A stretch of DNA of 64,000 nt from Acidobacteriota bacterium (GCA_016195985.1 JACPYP010000012.1:1-64000); one strand, 5' to 3'; positions 8,983 to 18,658 are shown, counted from the stretch's first letter. Notes: generated by a model not told the origin, from the sequence alone. Numbers and translations: made by a program.

Positions 8983-9528
8983 TTAGGATGGGTTCCGGTA
9001 ATCGGAGAGAAGGTCGCGAAGGCGGGCCGTGGCGCGGCTTTTCCGCGACAGAAGGGTGCCTATGGGTTCGTCCCAGTCCTCCGCCAGGTCGCGGAAGCTC
9101 CGGTCGTCGATTTCGGTGGCCACCCAGACGGCCCGCTCCTTGGGGCGGAGCTGGCTGATGGCCCACTGGAGCCGCTGGCGGAGTTGGGATTGGCGGTATT
9201 GCTCTTCAGGAGTGGGAATCGTGTCTTCGGGGCGGATGGAGCGGGGTTCGCCCGCGCCCTGGGCGGCGGGGTGGTCCAGCGAGAGGGTGGGGATGGTTCC
9301 CCGCCGGAGGTCCGTGATGCGGTTCGCCAAGGACCGGTAGACGTAAGCCGTGAGGTTTTCGATGCCGGCGATCACATCGGCGCGGCGCAACAGGTTGTAG
9401 GCGACGTCCGAAACGATGTCCTCGGCGTCGGCGCCGGAGAAGTCCGACACCTGCCTGCGCACGTAGCCGAGCAGCCGGGCCTTTTCGCGCTCGAACACTT
9501 CTGCCAGACGGTTCCTGCCCTCCTCCAT
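8983..9528 (-). CDS. ECF-type RNA polymerase sigma factor
   Basis: 181 residues. Region 2 is visible as LLGYVRRQVSDFSGADAEDI followed by AYVYRSLANRITDLRR. Region 4 is LQWAISQLRPKERAVWVATE with the helix RSFRDLAEDWDEPIGTLLSR. ATG 9528 is preceded by AGGAGGGG; the longer frame upstream adds only low-complexity residues. It directs RNA polymerase to a private set of promoters. The gene after it codes for a His-rich membrane protein that might act as its sensor or anti-sigma partner (inference; no classical anti-sigma motif seen). Confidence 0.85.
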   Translation of the reverse strand: MEEGRNRLAEVFEREKARLLGYVRRQVSDFSGADAEDIVSDVAYNLLRRADVIAGIENLTAYVYRSLANRITDLRRGTIPTLSLDHPAAQGAGEPRSIRPEDTIPTPEEQYRQSQLRQRLQWAISQLRPKERAVWVATEIDDRSFRDLAEDWDEPIGTLLSRKSRATARLRDLLSDYRNPS

Positions 9529-9683
9529 GGTGTCCGGCCCCTCCTGGTGTTGCTCAAATGACTGCTTCCAGACTCCAAGACGGCGGGGTTCTCCTTTTAT
9601 TGCATCGGCTCGTCCGTGGCTCTCAGGGGTACGGGGCGAGTGGCGGGAGGTTATCCTTCGAGGCATCCTACCCGGAGGTGGTC

Positions 9684-10496
9684 ATGTCCTATCGTGCGCT
9701 CTTGCTCTGTTTCGCCACCGTCCTCCTTCAGGCGGCCCTCCCCTCGTTCCAGAAATCGGGCACGGGCCCGGGAGTGCTGCTGGTTCACGGATTCGGCGGC
9801 AACAAGGAGGTGTGGGCGGGCCTCATCGGGGATCTCTCCCGCGATCACACGGTGCTGGCCGTGGACCTGCCGGGCAGCGGCGGAACGCCGGGCCCGCTCA
9901 TGCCAGACGGGCGGGCGGACATGGGCGCCGTGGCCCGGGATCTGGCAGCCCTGGTGCGCAAGGAGGGGCTGGCGCCCTGTCTGGCGGTGGGCCATTCCAT
10001 GGGCGGCCCTCTCGCGGCAGGGGCGGTGCTGGCGGATCCCGGCGCCTTCCGCGGCCTGCTGCTGGTGGACAGTTTCTTGGGCGCTGTTCCCGAGGCCTAC
10101 ATGGAGCCAGTGGCGACGGCCCTGGCCAAGGATCCCGCGCCGGCCCTGAGCGCCTTTTTCGGCCGCATGACCTCGGGCCCCGCCCAGACGGAACGCCTTG
10201 TGGCCGATAGCCTGAAGGTGCCCGTGGCGGCGCTTCAGGCCTACCTGCGCGCCATGACGCGGGATGCCCTGGCGGGGCGCCAGTCCCAGCTGAGGGTGCC
10301 CGTGCTGCAGTTGGCCGCGGGGCCGCGGGAAGCGGACCCGGCCAAGGAGGCAGCCACCCTCGCCCAGTACGGCTTCAAGGGGATTCCTTCGTTCCGTCTG
10401 GTGCACTTCCCCGCGGCCAAACACTGGATCATGTGGGATTCGCCCGAATCCTTCCTGGTGGCCCTGCGGGCCTTCGAGGCTGGGCTGGGGCGCTGA
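9684..10496 (+). CDS. Exported alpha/beta hydrolase
   Basis: 270 residues with an N-terminal hydrophobic leader (LLLCFATVLLQAALP). The hydrolase core has LLVHGFGGNKEVW (oxyanion loop), VDLPGSGGT, and the nucleophile elbow AVGHSMGG (GxSxG). The catalytic His is probably in FPAAKHWIMWDSPESF near the C-terminus. ATG 9684 follows GGAGGTG. The shape fits esterases, lipases or epoxide-hydrolase relatives; the substrate is not evident. Confidence 0.85.
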   Translation: MSYRALLLCFATVLLQAALPSFQKSGTGPGVLLVHGFGGNKEVWAGLIGDLSRDHTVLAVDLPGSGGTPGPLMPDGRADMGAVARDLAALVRKEGLAPCLAVGHSMGGPLAAGAVLADPGAFRGLLLVDSFLGAVPEAYMEPVATALAKDPAPALSAFFGRMTSGPAQTERLVADSLKVPVAALQAYLRAMTRDALAGRQSQLRVPVLQLAAGPREADPAKEAATLAQYGFKGIPSFRLVHFPAAKHWIMWDSPESFLVALRAFEAGLGR

Positions 10497-10630
10497 GGGC
10501 TCAAGAAAAGGCATTTTGGACGCGGCCTCTGCTCCTCGTCCATCCTCCGCTTATGGATTTCTTTTCATGTCGGTTTTTCTGGAATGAATGGTTGGGCGCT
10601 GTTCCCGAGGCAGACATTCATCCGTGTCCA

Positions 10631-11394
10631 CCGTGGCCAACTTGTTTTTGAGAAACCATGAGAACCACTGGCACAGATCCTTGGGTGGCGGTCGGATTTA
10701 AGTCATGTCCCCTTCACCCCCTCCATCCTGGCAAAAGGAAAAAGCTGTTTAGCCAGGGTGACGGGGGATGAATGGGATGGAGCGGGTGCTTTCTTTTGGT
10801 TCGCGCGAATCCGCGTTCGAAGGGCCCATTGAAACCACGGATTAAACGGATGGACACGGATTCAAAAGATGGGCGACCGCGCTTCTTCAAATCCCACAGA
10901 TCTTTGGGCGGCGGTCGGATTTAAGTCATATCCCCTTCATGCCCTCCATCCCGGCAAAAGGAAAAAGCTGTTTAGCCAGGATGACGGGGGATGGATGGGA
11001 TGGATGGAGCGGGTGCTTTCTTTTCATTCGTGCAAATCCGCGTTCGAAGGGCCCATTGAAACCACGGATTAAGCGGATGGATGCGGATTCAAAAGATAGG
11101 CAACCGCGCTTCTTCAAATCCGTGTAAATCCGTGCCATCCGTGGCCAACTTGTTTTTGAGAAACCATGGGAACCACTGGCACAGATTCTTGGGTGGCGGT
11201 CGGATTTAAGTCATGTCCCCTTCATCCCCTCCATCCTGGCAAAAGGAAAAAGATGTCTAGCCAGGATGAAGGGGATGGATGGAGCGGGTGCTTTCTTTTG
11301 GTTCGTGCAAATCCGTGTTCGAAGGGCCCATTGAAACCACGGATTAAACGGATGGACACGGATTCAAAAGATAGGCGACCGCGCTTCTTCAAAT
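10631..11394. repeat. Three copies of a ~250-bp dispersed repeat in a gene-free block
   Basis: Positions 10497-11438 hold no convincing gene. Most of the block is one sequence unit present three times: about 10631-10894, 10895-11138 (5' truncated) and 11139-11394. Landmarks in each copy are GGTCGGATTTAAGTCAT (10690, 10913, 11198), a hairpin around CATCCTGGCAAAAGG with TAGCCAGGATG, TCGAAGGGCCCATTGAAACC, and the module CCACGGATTAA-ACGGATGG. Offsets between copies are 223 and 285 bp, so the copies differ in length. Small ORFs inside it shift frame between copies and are not credible genes. Confidence 0.85.
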
Positions 11395-11438
11395 GTTGCT
11401 GTTTGAAGGCGAAGAGGCACGAGACGGCCTGTCTGGAT

Positions 11439-11873
11439 TCACCGCTCCAGGATGAAGGTCACGGGGCCGTCGTTGACAAGCTCGACTTCCATGTGTTCCT
11501 GGAAGAAGCCGCTTTTCACCGCCGGGTGCCGGGATTTCAGCTGGCCCAGAAAGATCTGGAAGAGCTCCCGCGCGGCCTCGGGGGCCATGGCGCCATCGAA
11601 GGAGGGACGCCGCCCCTTGGCGATGCTGCCGGCCAGGGTGAACTGGCTCACGGCCAGGATCTCTCCGCCCACCTCCTGCAGGCCCAGGTTCATCTTTCCG
11701 TCCCCATCTTCGAAGATCCGCAGCGAGGCGAGCTTTGCCGCGGCCCAGGCGCAGGTTTCTTCGGTGTCGCCAGCTTCGAGCCCCACCAGGACCAGCAGTC
11801 CGTGGCCGATGGCGGCTTCCTGGCTGCCGCTTTGGACACGGGCCCGTTTCACACGCTGGATGACGGCCTTCAA
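11439..11873 (-). CDS. dtd: D-aminoacyl-tRNA deacylase
   Basis: 144 residues matching Dtd, which removes D-amino acids (and glycine from tRNA-Ala) from charged tRNA. Visible motifs are [12 protein letters not shown] at the N-terminus, the catalytic SQFTL phrase (AVSQFTLAG), and the C-terminal NDGPVTF loop that reads the amino acid. The start is a TTG at 11873, just after AGGGGG; it places KAVIQRV at the family N-terminus. ATG-started longer versions add 36 unlike residues. The length matches the family. Confidence 0.92.
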   Translation of the reverse strand: MKAVIQRVKRARVQSGSQEAAIGHGLLVLVGLEAGDTEETCAWAAAKLASLRIFEDGDGKMNLGLQEVGGEILAVSQFTLAGSIAKGRRPSFDGAMAPEAARELFQIFLGQLKSRHPAVKSGFFQEHMEVELVNDGPVTFILER

Positions 11874-12055
11874 GAGAACCCCCTGTCCATAGACTTTGGC
11901 AGGACCAGGCGGCTTCCAGGGGGCCCGAGGCCCCTCGCCACCCGAATCCAACCGTTCACCCCCCGCAGGCATACCGTTCAAGCGGACTTTCTCAGCCGGA
12001 GGGGGCTACGGGAGTAACCTGTTTTTCCAATCCCCCCTCACAAGGAGTCTCGCTC

Positions 12056-14776
12056 ATGACTTCCCATACGCTTCTTCCGGGCCTGCTGCGCTCGGCCCTG
12101 GCCCTGACCCTGGTGCTGCCTCTGGCGGCCGAAGGGGCCAAGGCCCCCACTGCCGCCCAGGCGAAGAAAACCCAGCTGCCTCCGCTCATCGACCGGGACA
12201 AGTTCTTCGGCAATCCTGAAATCGCCGGAGCCCAGCTGTCGCCCGACGGCAAGTGGATCGCCTTCCTCAAGCCGTACAAGGACACCCGCAATGTCTGGGT
12301 GAAGAAGGTGGGCGAGCCCTACAGCAAGGGGCGCCTGGTCACGGCCGATCCCAAGCGCCCCATCCCGGGTTTCTTCTGGAGCCGGGACGGCAAGCAGATT
12401 CTCTTCGTGCAGGACAAGGATGGCGACGAGAACTACAACGTCTACGCCGTGGATCCTTCCGCGCCCAAGGCTGCCGGCAAGGAGGTTCCCGAGGCCCGCA
12501 ACCTCACGGCCGCCAAGGGCGCCCGGGCCCAGATCCTGTCCGTGCCCAAGGCCGATCCCGACACCCTGTACGTAGGCCTCAATGACCGCGACGCCTCCTG
12601 GCACGACGTCTACAAGGTGAAGATCTCCACGGGCGAGCGCACCCTCATCCGCAAGAACACCGAGCGCATCGCGGGCTGGGTGTTCGACAAGCAGGCCAAT
12701 CTGCGCCTGGCCGTCCGCACGACGGAGAAGGGCGACACCGAGATCCTCCGCGTGGACCCCGAGGGCTTCACGAAGGTCTACGAATGCAGCGTCTTCGAAT
12801 CGGCCGGGCCTGTGAACTTCCACAAGGACGGCAAACGGGTCTACCTGGAGACCAACAAGGGCAACCGCGATCTGGCGGAGCTGGTGCTCTTCGATCCCGC
12901 CACGGGCAAGGAAGAGAAGATCGAATCCGACCCCAAGAACCGCGTGGATTTCGGCAATGCCATCTTCTCCGACCTCACGGATGAACTGCTGGCCACCACC
13001 TACGAGGACGAGCACACCCGCATCTACTGGAAGGACAAGGCCTGGGAAGCCGACTACAAGCTGCTTCAGAAGCGGCTGCCGGGCCGGGAGATCGGCCTGG
13101 GATCCATGACCAACGACGAACAGCTGCTCATGGTGAACGCATCCAGCGACCGCGACCCCGGCACCCGCTACCTCTTCGACCGCCGCACCAAGAAGCTGAC
13201 CAAGGAATACACCTCCCGCGAAGATCTGCCCCGGGAGCCCCTGGTGGCCATGCAGCCCATCCACTACAAGTCCAGCGACGGCCTGGAGATTCCGGCCTTC
13301 CTGAGCCTGCCGAAGGGCGTTCCCGCCAAGGGGCTGCCCCTGGTGGTGGTGCCCCATGGCGGTCCCTGGGCCCGTGACAGCTGGGGCTACAACCCCTTCG
13401 CCCAGTTCCTGGCCAACCGCGGCTACGCCGTACTGCAGCCCAACTTCCGGGGCTCCACCGGCTACGGGAAGAAGTTCCTCAATGCAGGCAACAAGCAGTG
13501 GGGCGATCTCATGCAGGACGACATCACCTGGGGCGTGAAGCATCTGGTGGCCAACGGCACCGTGGACGCCAAGCGCGTGGGCATCATGGGCGGCTCCTAC
13601 GGAGGCTACGCCTCGCTGGCCGGCGTGGCCTTCACGCCCGACCTCTATGCGGCAGCGGTGCCCATCGTGGGGCCCTCCAACCTGCTGACCCTGCTTGAAA
13701 CCATCCCGCCCTATTGGGAAGCGGGCCGGATCATCTTCCACGAGCGCATGGGCAACCCCAATACTCCCGAAGGCAAGAAGCAGCTGGAGCGCCAGTCGCC
13801 GCTGAATTCCGCCGCCAAGATCAAGACGCCGCTTCTCATCGTCCAGGGCGCCAACGATCCCCGGGTGAAGAAGGCCGAAAGCGATCAGATCGTCATCGCC
13901 CTGAGGGACCGCAACTTCCCTGTGGAGTACCTCTGCGCGCCGGATGAGGGCCACGGCTTCCAGCGCCCCGTGAACAACCAGGCCATGTTCGCCGCCGCGG
14001 AGAAATTCCTGGCCAAGTATCTGAAGGCCCGCTATCAGGAGGGCGGCAAGCCCGATGTCATGCAGCGCCTGCCGCAAATCACCGTCGATCCCAAGACCGT
14101 GGTGCTGGCCAAGAAGACCGACGCGGCTTCCGTGGGCCTGCCCAAGGCCGTGGCCCATCCCACCGCGGGCACCTTCAACTACGCAGGCACCTTGGCGATC
14201 GGGCCTCAGAACATGCCCCTCAGCCAGGTGCGCACGGTGAAGGAAGAAGCGGGTGCCTGGCTGATCACCGAGGCCACCAAGCTGCCCATGGGCGATGCCA
14301 TGGACAGCACCACCATCGCCAAGGACACGCTGGTGCCCCAGAAGCGCCTGGTGAAGCAGGGCCCCGCAACCATCGAGATGGCCTTCGAGGGCACCAAGGC
14401 CATCGGCAGCCTGGCCATGGGGGCTGAGCCCAAGCCCTTCAGCATCGAACTCGGCGGCCAGGCCTTCGCAGAGGGTTCCGCCTCCCAGGATTCCATCGCG
14501 GCGCTGCCTTTGGCCGAGGGATACTCCGTGACCTTCCGCAACGTGGACCTGCAGAAGCAGAAGGTCGATCTCAAGCAGGCCAAGGTCGTCGCACAGGAAT
14601 CCGTCACCGTGCCCGCCGGCACTTTCAAGGCCTGGAAGGTGGAGATCACCTCCGCCGTGGGCGACCCCGGCAGCCAGAGCCTCTGGGTGGACATCGCCAC
14701 CCGCAAGGTGGTGAAAACCACCGCCGCCCTGCCTCAGATGGGCGGCGCGGTGATCACCATGGAACTGCAGAATTGA
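12056..14776 (+). CDS. Secreted S9-family (prolyl oligopeptidase-type) peptidase with extra C-terminal domain
   Basis: 906 residues. A signal peptide comes first (hydrophobic to about residue 26). A WD40/propeller-like N-terminal domain follows, with AQLSPDGKWIAFLKP and FFWSRDGKQILFVQD. The S9 catalytic domain then spans roughly residues 400-660. The triad is readable: Ser514 in GGSYGGYASL, Asp601 in GANDPRV, His633 in EGHGF. The last ~240 residues go beyond normal S9 enzymes and look like a beta-rich DUF3108-type domain (VPAGTFKAWKVEI, LWVDIATRKVVK). AAGGAG precedes ATG 12056. It probably hydrolyses peptides in the periplasm. Confidence 0.92.
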   Translation: MTSHTLLPGLLRSALALTLVLPLAAEGAKAPTAAQAKKTQLPPLIDRDKFFGNPEIAGAQLSPDGKWIAFLKPYKDTRNVWVKKVGEPYSKGRLVTADPKRPIPGFFWSRDGKQILFVQDKDGDENYNVYAVDPSAPKAAGKEVPEARNLTAAKGARAQILSVPKADPDTLYVGLNDRDASWHDVYKVKISTGERTLIRKNTERIAGWVFDKQANLRLAVRTTEKGDTEILRVDPEGFTKVYECSVFESAGPVNFHKDGKRVYLETNKGNRDLAELVLFDPATGKEEKIESDPKNRVDFGNAIFSDLTDELLATTYEDEHTRIYWKDKAWEADYKLLQKRLPGREIGLGSMTNDEQLLMVNASSDRDPGTRYLFDRRTKKLTKEYTSREDLPREPLVAMQPIHYKSSDGLEIPAFLSLPKGVPAKGLPLVVVPHGGPWARDSWGYNPFAQFLANRGYAVLQPNFRGSTGYGKKFLNAGNKQWGDLMQDDITWGVKHLVANGTVDAKRVGIMGGSYGGYASLAGVAFTPDLYAAAVPIVGPSNLLTLLETIPPYWEAGRIIFHERMGNPNTPEGKKQLERQSPLNSAAKIKTPLLIVQGANDPRVKKAESDQIVIALRDRNFPVEYLCAPDEGHGFQRPVNNQAMFAAAEKFLAKYLKARYQEGGKPDVMQRLPQITVDPKTVVLAKKTDAASVGLPKAVAHPTAGTFNYAGTLAIGPQNMPLSQVRTVKEEAGAWLITEATKLPMGDAMDSTTIAKDTLVPQKRLVKQGPATIEMAFEGTKAIGSLAMGAEPKPFSIELGGQAFAEGSASQDSIAALPLAEGYSVTFRNVDLQKQKVDLKQAKVVAQESVTVPAGTFKAWKVEITSAVGDPGSQSLWVDIATRKVVKTTAALPQMGGAVITMELQN

Positions 14777-14793
14777 GTGTGGCTTGATCAGGG

Positions 14794-14826
14794 AAGCGGC
14801 CGGGATTTTGACCCGGCCGCTTTTTT
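14794..14826 (+). terminator. Rho-independent terminator after the S9 peptidase gene
   Basis: An 11-bp perfect stem (AAGCGGCCGGG with CCCGGCCGCTT), a 7-nt loop ATTTTGA, and a run of six T at 14821-14826. It begins 17 bp after the peptidase stop codon. Confidence 0.92.
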
Positions 14827-14923
14827 GCCCGGAGCGGCGTCCAGATTCAAGGATCGTCCCAAAAACACCGAGAGAAGATTCAATGAAGCGAGCCATCCAA
14901 CCCATCCCCTGAGGAGGTGGCCG

Positions 14924-16921
14924 GTGGAGGACGAAACCCGTGATGCGGAAGCCCTGAAGGAAGAAATCCGCCGTTTGAAATGGCGGGTGTCCACTTTGGA
15001 GGCTGTGGAGACCGAATGCGCCCGCGCGCTGAATGCTCTGGCTGCCAGCGAGGACCGCTACCGCCGCCTGCTGGATGAGGCCGGCTTCCCCGTCACGATC
15101 AGCCTCGCGGGGGATTCCACCGTCCTCTTCGCCAACCCGCTGGCCTGCGAATGGTTCGGGCTGGATGGCCCCAGGCCCGTGGGGCGCCGGATGATGGAGT
15201 TCTACGTCGATCCGTTCGCGCGTCCGAACCTGGTGGCCCAGTTGCGGGCCAAGGGCACCATCAGCGGCCGCGAGGTGGTCATGCTGGACGGCCGGGGCCG
15301 TCCCCGCACCCAGATCGTCACCGCTTCGCTCATCACCTACGAAGGCCGCGAGGCCGTGCTGGCCACCTCCAACGACATCACCGAGCGGCGGCACGCGGAG
15401 GCGCTCTTCCACACCATGGTGGAAAAAAGCCCCGACGGGTTCGTGATGGCCGATCTGGACGGCAGCCTCACCTACTTGAGTCCTCCTGTCGCGGGCATGT
15501 TCGGGTACGCGGATCCGGAAGAGATCCTGGGCCGATCTCTCCATGAGTTCATCGCCCCTGAAGACCATTCCCGGCTGGAGGAACGGCTGCTGGCCCTGCT
15601 GTCCGGGCAGCGCACGGGCCCCAGCGAATTCAAAGGTCTCCGCAAGGACGGAAGCTGGTTCTTCCAGGAGGCCAATGGGGATGTGCTCCGCAACCCCGAT
15701 GGATCGCCGCACGCCTTCTTCTTCATCGTCCGCGATCTCAGCAACCGCAAGCGGATGGAGCGCACCTTGCGCTGGGGCGAGAAGCTGGAAAGCCTCGGCC
15801 TCATGGCCGCGGGCATCGCCCACGAACTCAACAATGCCTTCCAGGTGACCCGGGGCCATCTGGAGATCGTCCAGAGCCTCAGCGCGGGGAATGCCGAACT
15901 GGCCGGCGAGCTGTCCCTCATCGCGGGCGGCGTGGACCGGGCCACCGCCCTGGCCAAGGAGATGCTCGACTACTCGGGGCGGACCCTGCGGGAGGACGTC
16001 CCGGTGGATCTGGGCCACACGGTGGTCGAGGGTTTGGCCCTGTGGCGGGGCTTCCTGACGCGACCCGCCCGGCTGGCCTACAGGCCGGACGGAGATCTGC
16101 CCGCGGTGTCCGCTGATGAGGGCCAGGTGATGAAGGTGCTGTCAGCCTTGGTGCTCAACGCCATCGAGGCCACCGATGAAACCGGAGGTGGCATCGTCAT
16201 TCGCACGGGCCTTCAGGAACTCGCGGGGACAGATCTGCTCGAGGGTTTCTGGCCCGCGCCGGGCCGGGAGGGACGCTTCCTGCGTCTGGAAGTGCAGGAT
16301 GCGGGGCCCGGCATTCCCGCAGAGCAACTCGAACGGGTGTGTGATCCCTTCTTCACCACCAAGGGGCAGGGCCGGGGGCTGGGCCTTTCTGCGGCCCTTG
16401 GCATCCTGCGGTCCCACTCGGCCTGTCTGCAGATCCTCAGCGCGCCCGGCGAAGGGACCACCCTCCGGGCCTATTTTCCCGTGTCCATCCACCCTCATGC
16501 GCCGGTGTCGCCAGTGGGTGCGATCCTGCCTGCCACCCGCGGCATCCTGGTGGCCGAAGACGATCCCGCCATCCGGGACCTGGTGGTGGGGATGCTTCCC
16601 AAATGGGGTTACGGACCCGTATTCGCGGCAGAGAACGGCGCCGAGGCCCTGGAGTTGTTCCGCGCCAACCAGTCGGCCATCGGCCTCTTCCTGACCGATG
16701 CCTCCATGCCCCAGATGAGCGGGCCCGAAGCCTTCGAGGCCATGCGGAAGATCCGTCCTTCCCTCCACGGTGTCCTGATGACCGGCTACTCGAAATCCTT
16801 TGGCCGGGGCACGGCCAAGGCCTTCGGGTTCTCCGGGGCCCTCCAGAAACCCTTCCGCTTCCAGGATCTGGAAGAGCAGCTGGAAGCGGTGTGGTCGGGT
16901 GGGGATCGAGGGAAGGAATAA
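14924..16921 (+). CDS. PAS-PAS hybrid sensor histidine kinase with C-terminal receiver
   Basis: 665 residues from a GTG start at 14924, preceded by GAGGAGG. Order: coiled-coil N-terminus (EALKEEIRRLKWRVSTLEAV), PAS 1 (about 40-150), PAS 2 (about 160-280, FGYADPEEILGRSLHEF), HisKA with His300 in GIAHELNNAF, HATPase with DAGPGIP and GRGLGLSAALG, and a receiver with phospho-acceptor Asp592 in LTDASMP. No membrane segment is visible, so it is probably a cytoplasmic sensor. An ATG-started version would run through the terminator upstream. Target unknown; the gene converges on murJ with a 4-bp gap. Confidence 0.88.
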   Translation: MEDETRDAEALKEEIRRLKWRVSTLEAVETECARALNALAASEDRYRRLLDEAGFPVTISLAGDSTVLFANPLACEWFGLDGPRPVGRRMMEFYVDPFARPNLVAQLRAKGTISGREVVMLDGRGRPRTQIVTASLITYEGREAVLATSNDITERRHAEALFHTMVEKSPDGFVMADLDGSLTYLSPPVAGMFGYADPEEILGRSLHEFIAPEDHSRLEERLLALLSGQRTGPSEFKGLRKDGSWFFQEANGDVLRNPDGSPHAFFFIVRDLSNRKRMERTLRWGEKLESLGLMAAGIAHELNNAFQVTRGHLEIVQSLSAGNAELAGELSLIAGGVDRATALAKEMLDYSGRTLREDVPVDLGHTVVEGLALWRGFLTRPARLAYRPDGDLPAVSADEGQVMKVLSALVLNAIEATDETGGGIVIRTGLQELAGTDLLEGFWPAPGREGRFLRLEVQDAGPGIPAEQLERVCDPFFTTKGQGRGLGLSAALGILRSHSACLQILSAPGEGTTLRAYFPVSIHPHAPVSPVGAILPATRGILVAEDDPAIRDLVVGMLPKWGYGPVFAAENGAEALELFRANQSAIGLFLTDASMPQMSGPEAFEAMRKIRPSLHGVLMTGYSKSFGRGTAKAFGFSGALQKPFRFQDLEEQLEAVWSGGDRGKE

Positions 16922-16925
16922 GAAT

Positions 16926-18542
16926 TCAGGAGCGTCCCAGCTTGCGCCGCAGCTTTTCCACCAGGTCCACGGCTTCGGGATGGCCGAAGGCGGCGGCGCA
17001 GAGGCCGTAGAACAGTCCGCAGAGGGCGATCAGGGGCAGCAGCCGCAGGGAGAGGGCCATGCGCGGGAAAGCGTGGGGCGCGTCCAGGGCCAGCCACTTG
17101 GCCCCGCCCCAGGCCGCCGCGCCCATGATCGCGGAGGCGGCCAGGGCCCGGGCCGTGGCATTCAGCAGGGGGCGGAAGTCCAGGCCCGGCAAGCGCGGGC
17201 GCAGCCGCGCCGTCAGCAGGAGCATGCCGGCCAGGCTGGATAGGCCGTTGGCCAGGGCGAGGCCGCCGGTGCCCAGGGGCTTCATCAGCGCGAGGCTCAG
17301 GAGCACGTTCAGCAGCAGCGTGCCGCCCGCCAGGGCCGCCGGGCCCCGGTAGTCCTTGAGGGCGTACAGGGCCTGGTTGCCCAGCCGCTGACCCGCCACG
17401 AAGACCAGACCCAGGCAATTGAACACCACCGTCACCGCGGTCCAGTCTGAATCGGCAGGCGTGTAGGCGCCGGTGCGGAAGAGCAGGGCGCAGATGGGCC
17501 GCGCCAGCACCGCCAGCCCCACGGAAGCGGGCAGCACCAGCAGGGCCGAAGCCGAGAGGGACTGCATGAAGCTGCGGTTCATGGCGGGCCAGTCCTGGGC
17601 CTCCGCCTGGCGGGACAGCGTGGGCAGGCCCGCGGTGGCGAGGCTCATGGCGAAGAGGCCCATGACCATCTCGCTCATCATCCCGCTGTTGAAGAGCACG
17701 GTCTGGGCGCCGTTGGGCAGGCGGGAGGCGATGGCTGCGCTGATGAGGGCGTTGATGGGATAGATGCCCGCGGCCAGCATGCCCGGTCCCATGCGCTTGA
17801 GAATCTTGAAGACCCATGGATCGCGCAGGGGATCGCGCAGGTGCAGGCCCAGGGAGAGGCCGAAGCCCTCCTGCCGCACCGCGGGCAGGATCACCAGCAG
17901 CTGCAGGATGCCTCCGGCCAGCACAGCGAAGGCGCACACCACGGCCACGGTGTCGAAGGGCACGGTTCCGCTCCGTCCCAGCACCCGCAGGGTGGTCCAC
18001 CCGAAGGCGATGAAGGCCAGGTTCCAGAACACGGATACCGAAGCCGCCAGGGCGAAGCGGTGGCGCAGGTTCAGAAGCCCCGCATAGCCCGCCGTGAGGC
18101 TCACCAGGGCCAAGTAGGGGAACATGATGCGGCCCAGGCGGGCCGTGAGCTCGCCCTGCGCGTGGGGACGGCCCAGCGTGAGGAAGCCCGCCAAGGGGCC
18201 CATGAGCAGCAGCACGGCCGCCACGCCCAGCAGCAGGATGACCAGCAGGGCTCCCATGAAGCGGGCGGCCACGGCCTGGGCGGCAGCGCGGCCCTCGTGG
18301 GCCTCCACCTCCGACAGGGTGGGCAGGAAGGCCGCGGTCATGGTGCCCTCGGCGGTGAAGCGGCGCAGCAGGTTGGGCAGGCGGATGGCCACGAAATAGG
18401 CATCCGCCGCGGGGCCTGCTCCCAGCACGTGGCTGAGGAAGAAGGTCTGGGCCAGCCCCGTGAGGCGGCTCAGCAGCGTCATGAAGCCCACGACCCCCGC
18501 GGAGCGCAGGAGGCTGGGGCGTGGCTGGGAGGAATCACTCAT
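16926..18542 (-). CDS. murJ: Lipid II flippase MurJ
   Basis: 538 residues with about 14 hydrophobic segments. Family marks include SRLTGLAQTFFLSHVLG at the N-terminus, AYFVAIRLPNLLRRFTAEG, and FLPTLSEVE. MurJ moves lipid II across the inner membrane for peptidoglycan synthesis. Length and topology fit the MurJ/MviN family of the MOP exporter superfamily. The gene reads towards the hybrid kinase, and its start lies 40 bp from the tRNA-Thr gene on the same strand. Confidence 0.92.
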   Translation of the reverse strand: MSDSSQPRPSLLRSAGVVGFMTLLSRLTGLAQTFFLSHVLGAGPAADAYFVAIRLPNLLRRFTAEGTMTAAFLPTLSEVEAHEGRAAAQAVAARFMGALLVILLLGVAAVLLLMGPLAGFLTLGRPHAQGELTARLGRIMFPYLALVSLTAGYAGLLNLRHRFALAASVSVFWNLAFIAFGWTTLRVLGRSGTVPFDTVAVVCAFAVLAGGILQLLVILPAVRQEGFGLSLGLHLRDPLRDPWVFKILKRMGPGMLAAGIYPINALISAAIASRLPNGAQTVLFNSGMMSEMVMGLFAMSLATAGLPTLSRQAEAQDWPAMNRSFMQSLSASALLVLPASVGLAVLARPICALLFRTGAYTPADSDWTAVTVVFNCLGLVFVAGQRLGNQALYALKDYRGPAALAGGTLLLNVLLSLALMKPLGTGGLALANGLSSLAGMLLLTARLRPRLPGLDFRPLLNATARALAASAIMGAAAWGGAKWLALDAPHAFPRMALSLRLLPLIALCGLFYGLCAAAFGHPEAVDLVEKLRRKLGRS

Positions 18543-18582
18543 GGCCGAGGGGGGTGAAGAGGTCCATGAGGCTCCCGGAGAT

Positions 18583-18658
18583 TGGAGCCGCTAGTCGGAA
18601 TTGAACCAACGACCATCCGCTTACAAGGCGGGCGCTCTACCAACTGAGCTATAGCGGC
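18583..18658 (-). tRNA. tRNA-Thr (anticodon TGT), copy 1, CCA encoded
   Basis: On the minus strand the 76-nt sequence folds as a full cloverleaf. Acceptor GCCGCTA pairs with TAGCGGC, the D stem GCTC pairs with GAGC, the anticodon loop CTTGTAA gives TGT, and the T stem GTTGG pairs with CCGAC around TTCAATT. CCA is encoded at the 3' end. An identical tRNA body occurs at 22293-22365; the two are the outer repeats of the 3.7-kb island. Confidence 0.95.

Noticed and set aside
10631-11394. CRISPR-like array in the triplicated block
   Set aside because: Only three long, unequal copies without short uniform repeats and spacers; no cas genes in the window.
12038-16018. Very long minus-strand frame (1326 codons) opposite the S9 peptidase and hybrid kinase
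   Set aside because: GC-rich codon shadow of the two real genes. It has no domain, runs across the terminator and two genes, and shows low-complexity Gly/His/Gln content.
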